The position numbers and the translations under genes were made by a program. The notes below the pieces were generated by a model that saw nothing but the letters and a program-made list of their open reading frames with translations, was not told the origin of the DNA and did not search any database. A stretch of DNA of 64,000 bases. Origin: Flavobacterium denitrificans DSM 15936 (GTDB lineage: Bacteria > Bacteroidota > Bacteroidia > Flavobacteriales > Flavobacteriaceae). This document shows positions 62,432 to 64,000 of the stretch, piece after piece. Positions within the stretch are counted from its first letter, which is position 1. Each line of letters begins with the position of its first letter. The stretch covers positions 271,896 to 335,895 of the forward strand of contig NZ_AUDL01000011.1 in the NCBI RefSeq assembly GCF_000425445.1, in the 5' to 3' direction.

Positions 62432-62890
62432 ATGAATGATAATTTTATAAATGAGTATTTCGGAATAGGAATACAAAATGGTAAAACACCTGAAAATTTA
62501 GGAGTTTTATGGCGATCAGCTCAAAATCTAGGTGCTACTTTTATATTTACGATTGGCAATCGATATGCCAAACAAGCTTGCGATACTCATGATGCGGTAA
62601 AGGCAATCCCTTATTTTCATTACGAAACTTTTGAAGCTTTCTTCGAAAATTTGCCTAAAGGAGCGCGATTGGTAGGTGTTGAGCTATCTGAAAAGGCATC
62701 AGATCTAGAAACGTTTGAACATCCAAGACGTTGCGTTTATTTATTAGGTGCAGAAGATCATGGCTTGTCTCATAAAGCAATGGAGAAATGCCATCACTTA
62801 GTAAAATTCAAATCAGAAAAAAGTTTAAATGTGGCTGTGGCAGGAACTATTGTGATGTATGATAGGAATTTGGGGAAACCACGGTCATAA
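62432..62890 (+). CDS. TrmH/SpoU-family RNA 2'-O-methyltransferase
   Basis: Starting at the ATG at 62432 (MNDNFINEYFGIGIQNGK) the protein is 152 residues, the size of a minimal SPOUT enzyme. Knot motifs are ENLGVLWRSAQNLGA, CVYLLGAEDHGLS and SLNVAVAGTIVMYDRN, the last being SAM-binding motif 3. It methylates a ribose 2'-OH of tRNA or rRNA; the target cannot be told. The upstream in-frame extension to 62339 lies over the -7 box and a hairpin and is not used. Confidence 0.9.
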   Translation: MNDNFINEYFGIGIQNGKTPENLGVLWRSAQNLGATFIFTIGNRYAKQACDTHDAVKAIPYFHYETFEAFFENLPKGARLVGVELSEKASDLETFEHPRRCVYLLGAEDHGLSHKAMEKCHHLVKFKSEKSLNVAVAGTIVMYDRNLGKPRS

Positions 62891-62945
62891 GGAAGAAGTT
62901 TATTTGCAATTTGAAATTATTTGAAAGTAGATAGCTTTTCGAGAT

Positions 62946-62997
62946 TTTTGCGGTAATTTAGATATATTTAAATAACGCAAATCCGTGCTAACGGATA
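62946..62997. repeat. Imperfect palindrome plus small hairpin
   Basis: TTTGCGG and CGCAAA arms enclose an AT-rich imperfect palindrome (about 62950-62984), followed by the stem ATCCGT-GCTA-ACGGAT. It lies in the 300-bp spacer 62891-63190 between the methyltransferase and the RAYT gene. Confidence 0.45.
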
Positions 62998-63051
62998 TTT
63001 TGGTCAAAAAAAATATAAATCCCCCGCTCTCCGAAGAGTTCCTAATGAAAA

Positions 63052-63079
63052 GCTGCGCAAATGTCTCTGACTTTGTGCA
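63052..63079. repeat. REP hairpin upstream of the RAYT gene
   Basis: TGCGCAAA (63054-63061), then T-GTC-TCT-GAC, then TTTGTGCA (63071-63078) form a hairpin with one bulge and one wobble, with a T-run after. Its reverse complement matches 63851-63878 with three differences in 28 bases. Confidence 0.8.
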
Positions 63080-63169
63080 ATTTTTTTGTAGTTATTAGAA
63101 ATTTGATCCATCACAAAAGTCTCCCGACTTTTTCTTTTCATAATATCAATATAAGTAAGTTAAATCTTA

Positions 63170-63177
63170 TATTTTTG
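63170..63177 (+). promoter_or_regulatory. -7 promoter box of the RAYT gene
   Basis: TATTTTTG matches TAnnTTTG exactly and lies 13 bp before the ATG. No TTG at -33. Confidence 0.4.
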
Positions 63178-63190
63178 TCTAAAAAAGAAA

Positions 63191-63790
63191 ATGAAAGAAG
63201 GCTACATAATCAGAGACCAGACGCTCCCGCATTTTATAACACCAACAGTTGTAGATTGGATAGATATTTTTACACGCCAGAGTTATCGAGATATTGTAAT
63301 TGAATGTTTAGATTACTGCATTAAAAACAAAGGAATGATTTTATATGGTTATGTTATAATGAGCAATCATATGCATATGATCGTACAGTCTGAAGATGGA
63401 AAATTATCAGATTTGATAAGAGATTTTAAAAAGTTTACAGCAAAACGCATTCTAGAAACAATACAAGCCAGTCCTGAAAGCAGAAGAGAATGGATGCTGG
63501 CAAGATTTAATTTAGCGACTCAAAATCATACTAGAAATAAAGTTTATCAGTTCTGGCAGTATGGCAATCATGCAGAAGAAATTTACAGTAATAAATTTAT
63601 GTGGTCTAAACTAGATTATATACATTTAAATCCTGTAAGAGCAGGCTTGGTGTTTAAAGCTTCTGAATATATTTATAGCAGTGCAGATGCTTATGTAAAT
63701 GATACTGGGTTATTAAAAATAGAAAAAGCAGATAATCCAATCATAAATGTGCTGGACTCCAGTGCGATTAATAAATATAATAGTTATTGA
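63191..63790 (+). CDS. REP-associated tyrosine transposase (RAYT, Y1_Tnp family)
   Basis: The 199-residue single-strand transposase has the HUH motif His60-Met-His62 in YVIMSNHMHMIV. The catalytic Tyr is Tyr143 in KLDYIHLNPVRAGLV. Both are in the positions usual for IS200-like proteins of the RAYT type. RAYTs nick and join single-stranded DNA at REP hairpins, and are usually single-copy, chromosomally fixed genes rather than mobile insertion sequences. Two inverted REP hairpins flank it (63052-63079 and 63851-63878). This makes it the likely partner for REP sequences in this genome. Confidence 0.92.
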   Translation: MKEGYIIRDQTLPHFITPTVVDWIDIFTRQSYRDIVIECLDYCIKNKGMILYGYVIMSNHMHMIVQSEDGKLSDLIRDFKKFTAKRILETIQASPESRREWMLARFNLATQNHTRNKVYQFWQYGNHAEEIYSNKFMWSKLDYIHLNPVRAGLVFKASEYIYSSADAYVNDTGLLKIEKADNPIINVLDSSAINKYNSY

Positions 63791-63801
63791 TTTTTTGGAA
63801 A

Positions 63802-63819
63802 AAAAGTCAGAGACTTTTG
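63802..63819. repeat. Small GTC-AGA-GAC hairpin after the RAYT gene
   Basis: AAAAGTC-AGA-GACTTTT follows the RAYT stop closely. It shares the GTC-NNN-GAC core with the REP hairpins and may end the transcript. Confidence 0.6.
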
Positions 63820-63850
63820 AGCTCTTTTCGTTCAGGTTATTTTTTAAATT

Positions 63851-63878
63851 GGCGCAAAGTCGGAGACATTTGCGCAGC
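63851..63878. repeat. REP hairpin downstream of the RAYT gene (inverted copy)
   Basis: GCGCAAA (63852-63858), GTC-GGA-GAC and A-TTTGCGC (to 63875) form a hairpin with one bulged A. It is inverted relative to the copy at 63052-63079. A degenerate third copy (TTGCGAGTAAGACTTTGCGG) follows at about 63880-63900. The rest of the window to 64000 holds no gene. Confidence 0.8.
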
Positions 63879-64000
63879 ATTGCGAGTAAGACTTTGCGGA
63901 GCAGGTAACGTTCTCGCGCCACAAGCAGTTTGCAACTTATGAAAGAGAGTATTTTCGGCTAAACGAAAATACAAATTAAAACGATAATTCCACTAAAATT

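Noticed and set aside
63191..63790. Autonomous IS200/IS605 insertion sequence
   Set aside because: The protein resembles RAYT proteins in length and motif context, and the flanks are inverted REP hairpins rather than IS200 ends. No TnpB is nearby.

Overview
The window is AT-rich chromosomal DNA of a Bacteroidota bacterium, most likely a Flavobacterium. The evidence is two SusC/SusD pairs, sulfatase and glycoside hydrolase genes with Bacteroidota-type signal peptides, promoters of the TTG-N19/20-TAnnTTTG type, a class Id ribonucleotide reductase like that of F. johnsoniae, and repeated short intergenic palindromes. No tRNA, rRNA, CRISPR array, phage or integrative element was seen.

Region 1 (1-24.2 kb, all + strand) is a glucuronoxylan utilisation locus. 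It holds a partial SDR next to mannonate dehydratase (uxuA), GH115 alpha-glucuronidase, GH10 xylanase lipoprotein, a GPH-family sugar symporter, a cytoplasmic GH43, a lipoprotein GH43, a GntR regulator with a LacI-like sensor, xylulokinase, xylose isomerase, a small transaldolase/fructose-6-phosphate aldolase, aldose epimerase, SusC, SusD and a SASA-type carbohydrate esterase. Together these could bind, deacetylate and debranch xylan, import the oligomers, split them, and send xylose to the pentose phosphate pathway and glucuronate towards mannonate and 2-keto-3-deoxygluconate. A CAACCGGTTG-type palindrome sits at both the symporter and the susC promoters.

Region 2 (24.3-35 kb) is mixed: a soluble six-PAS histidine kinase with its single-domain response regulator (- strand), small secreted proteins, a YkuD_2 L,D-transpeptidase-like protein, a stand-alone GH43-like enzyme, and a TetR / small protein / MFS efflux operon.

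Region 3 (35-52.4 kb) is mostly housekeeping and regulation. It has an AraC / NmrA / small membrane protein cluster (the last with an apparent frameshift), nrdB-nrdA preceded by four copies of a CTGTTGAYAA motif, a BtuB-like TonB receptor, a NarL-type regulator overlapping tail-to-tail with a beta-propeller sensor kinase, several NAD(P)-binding proteins, and gnd-zwf-pgl of the oxidative pentose phosphate pathway (- strand).

Region 4 (52.4-62.3 kb) is a second, small polysaccharide locus: SusC, SusD-like_2, a formylglycine sulfatase and a secreted GH42 beta-galactosidase. This suggests a sulfated galactose-containing glycan. Region 5 (62.3-64 kb) has a TrmH-type RNA methyltransferase and a REP-associated tyrosine transposase flanked by two inverted REP hairpins; a related hairpin ends the GH42 gene. 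The best candidates for new biology are the nrd promoter repeats, the RAYT/REP unit, the shared xylan-locus operator and the nested palindromic repeats.
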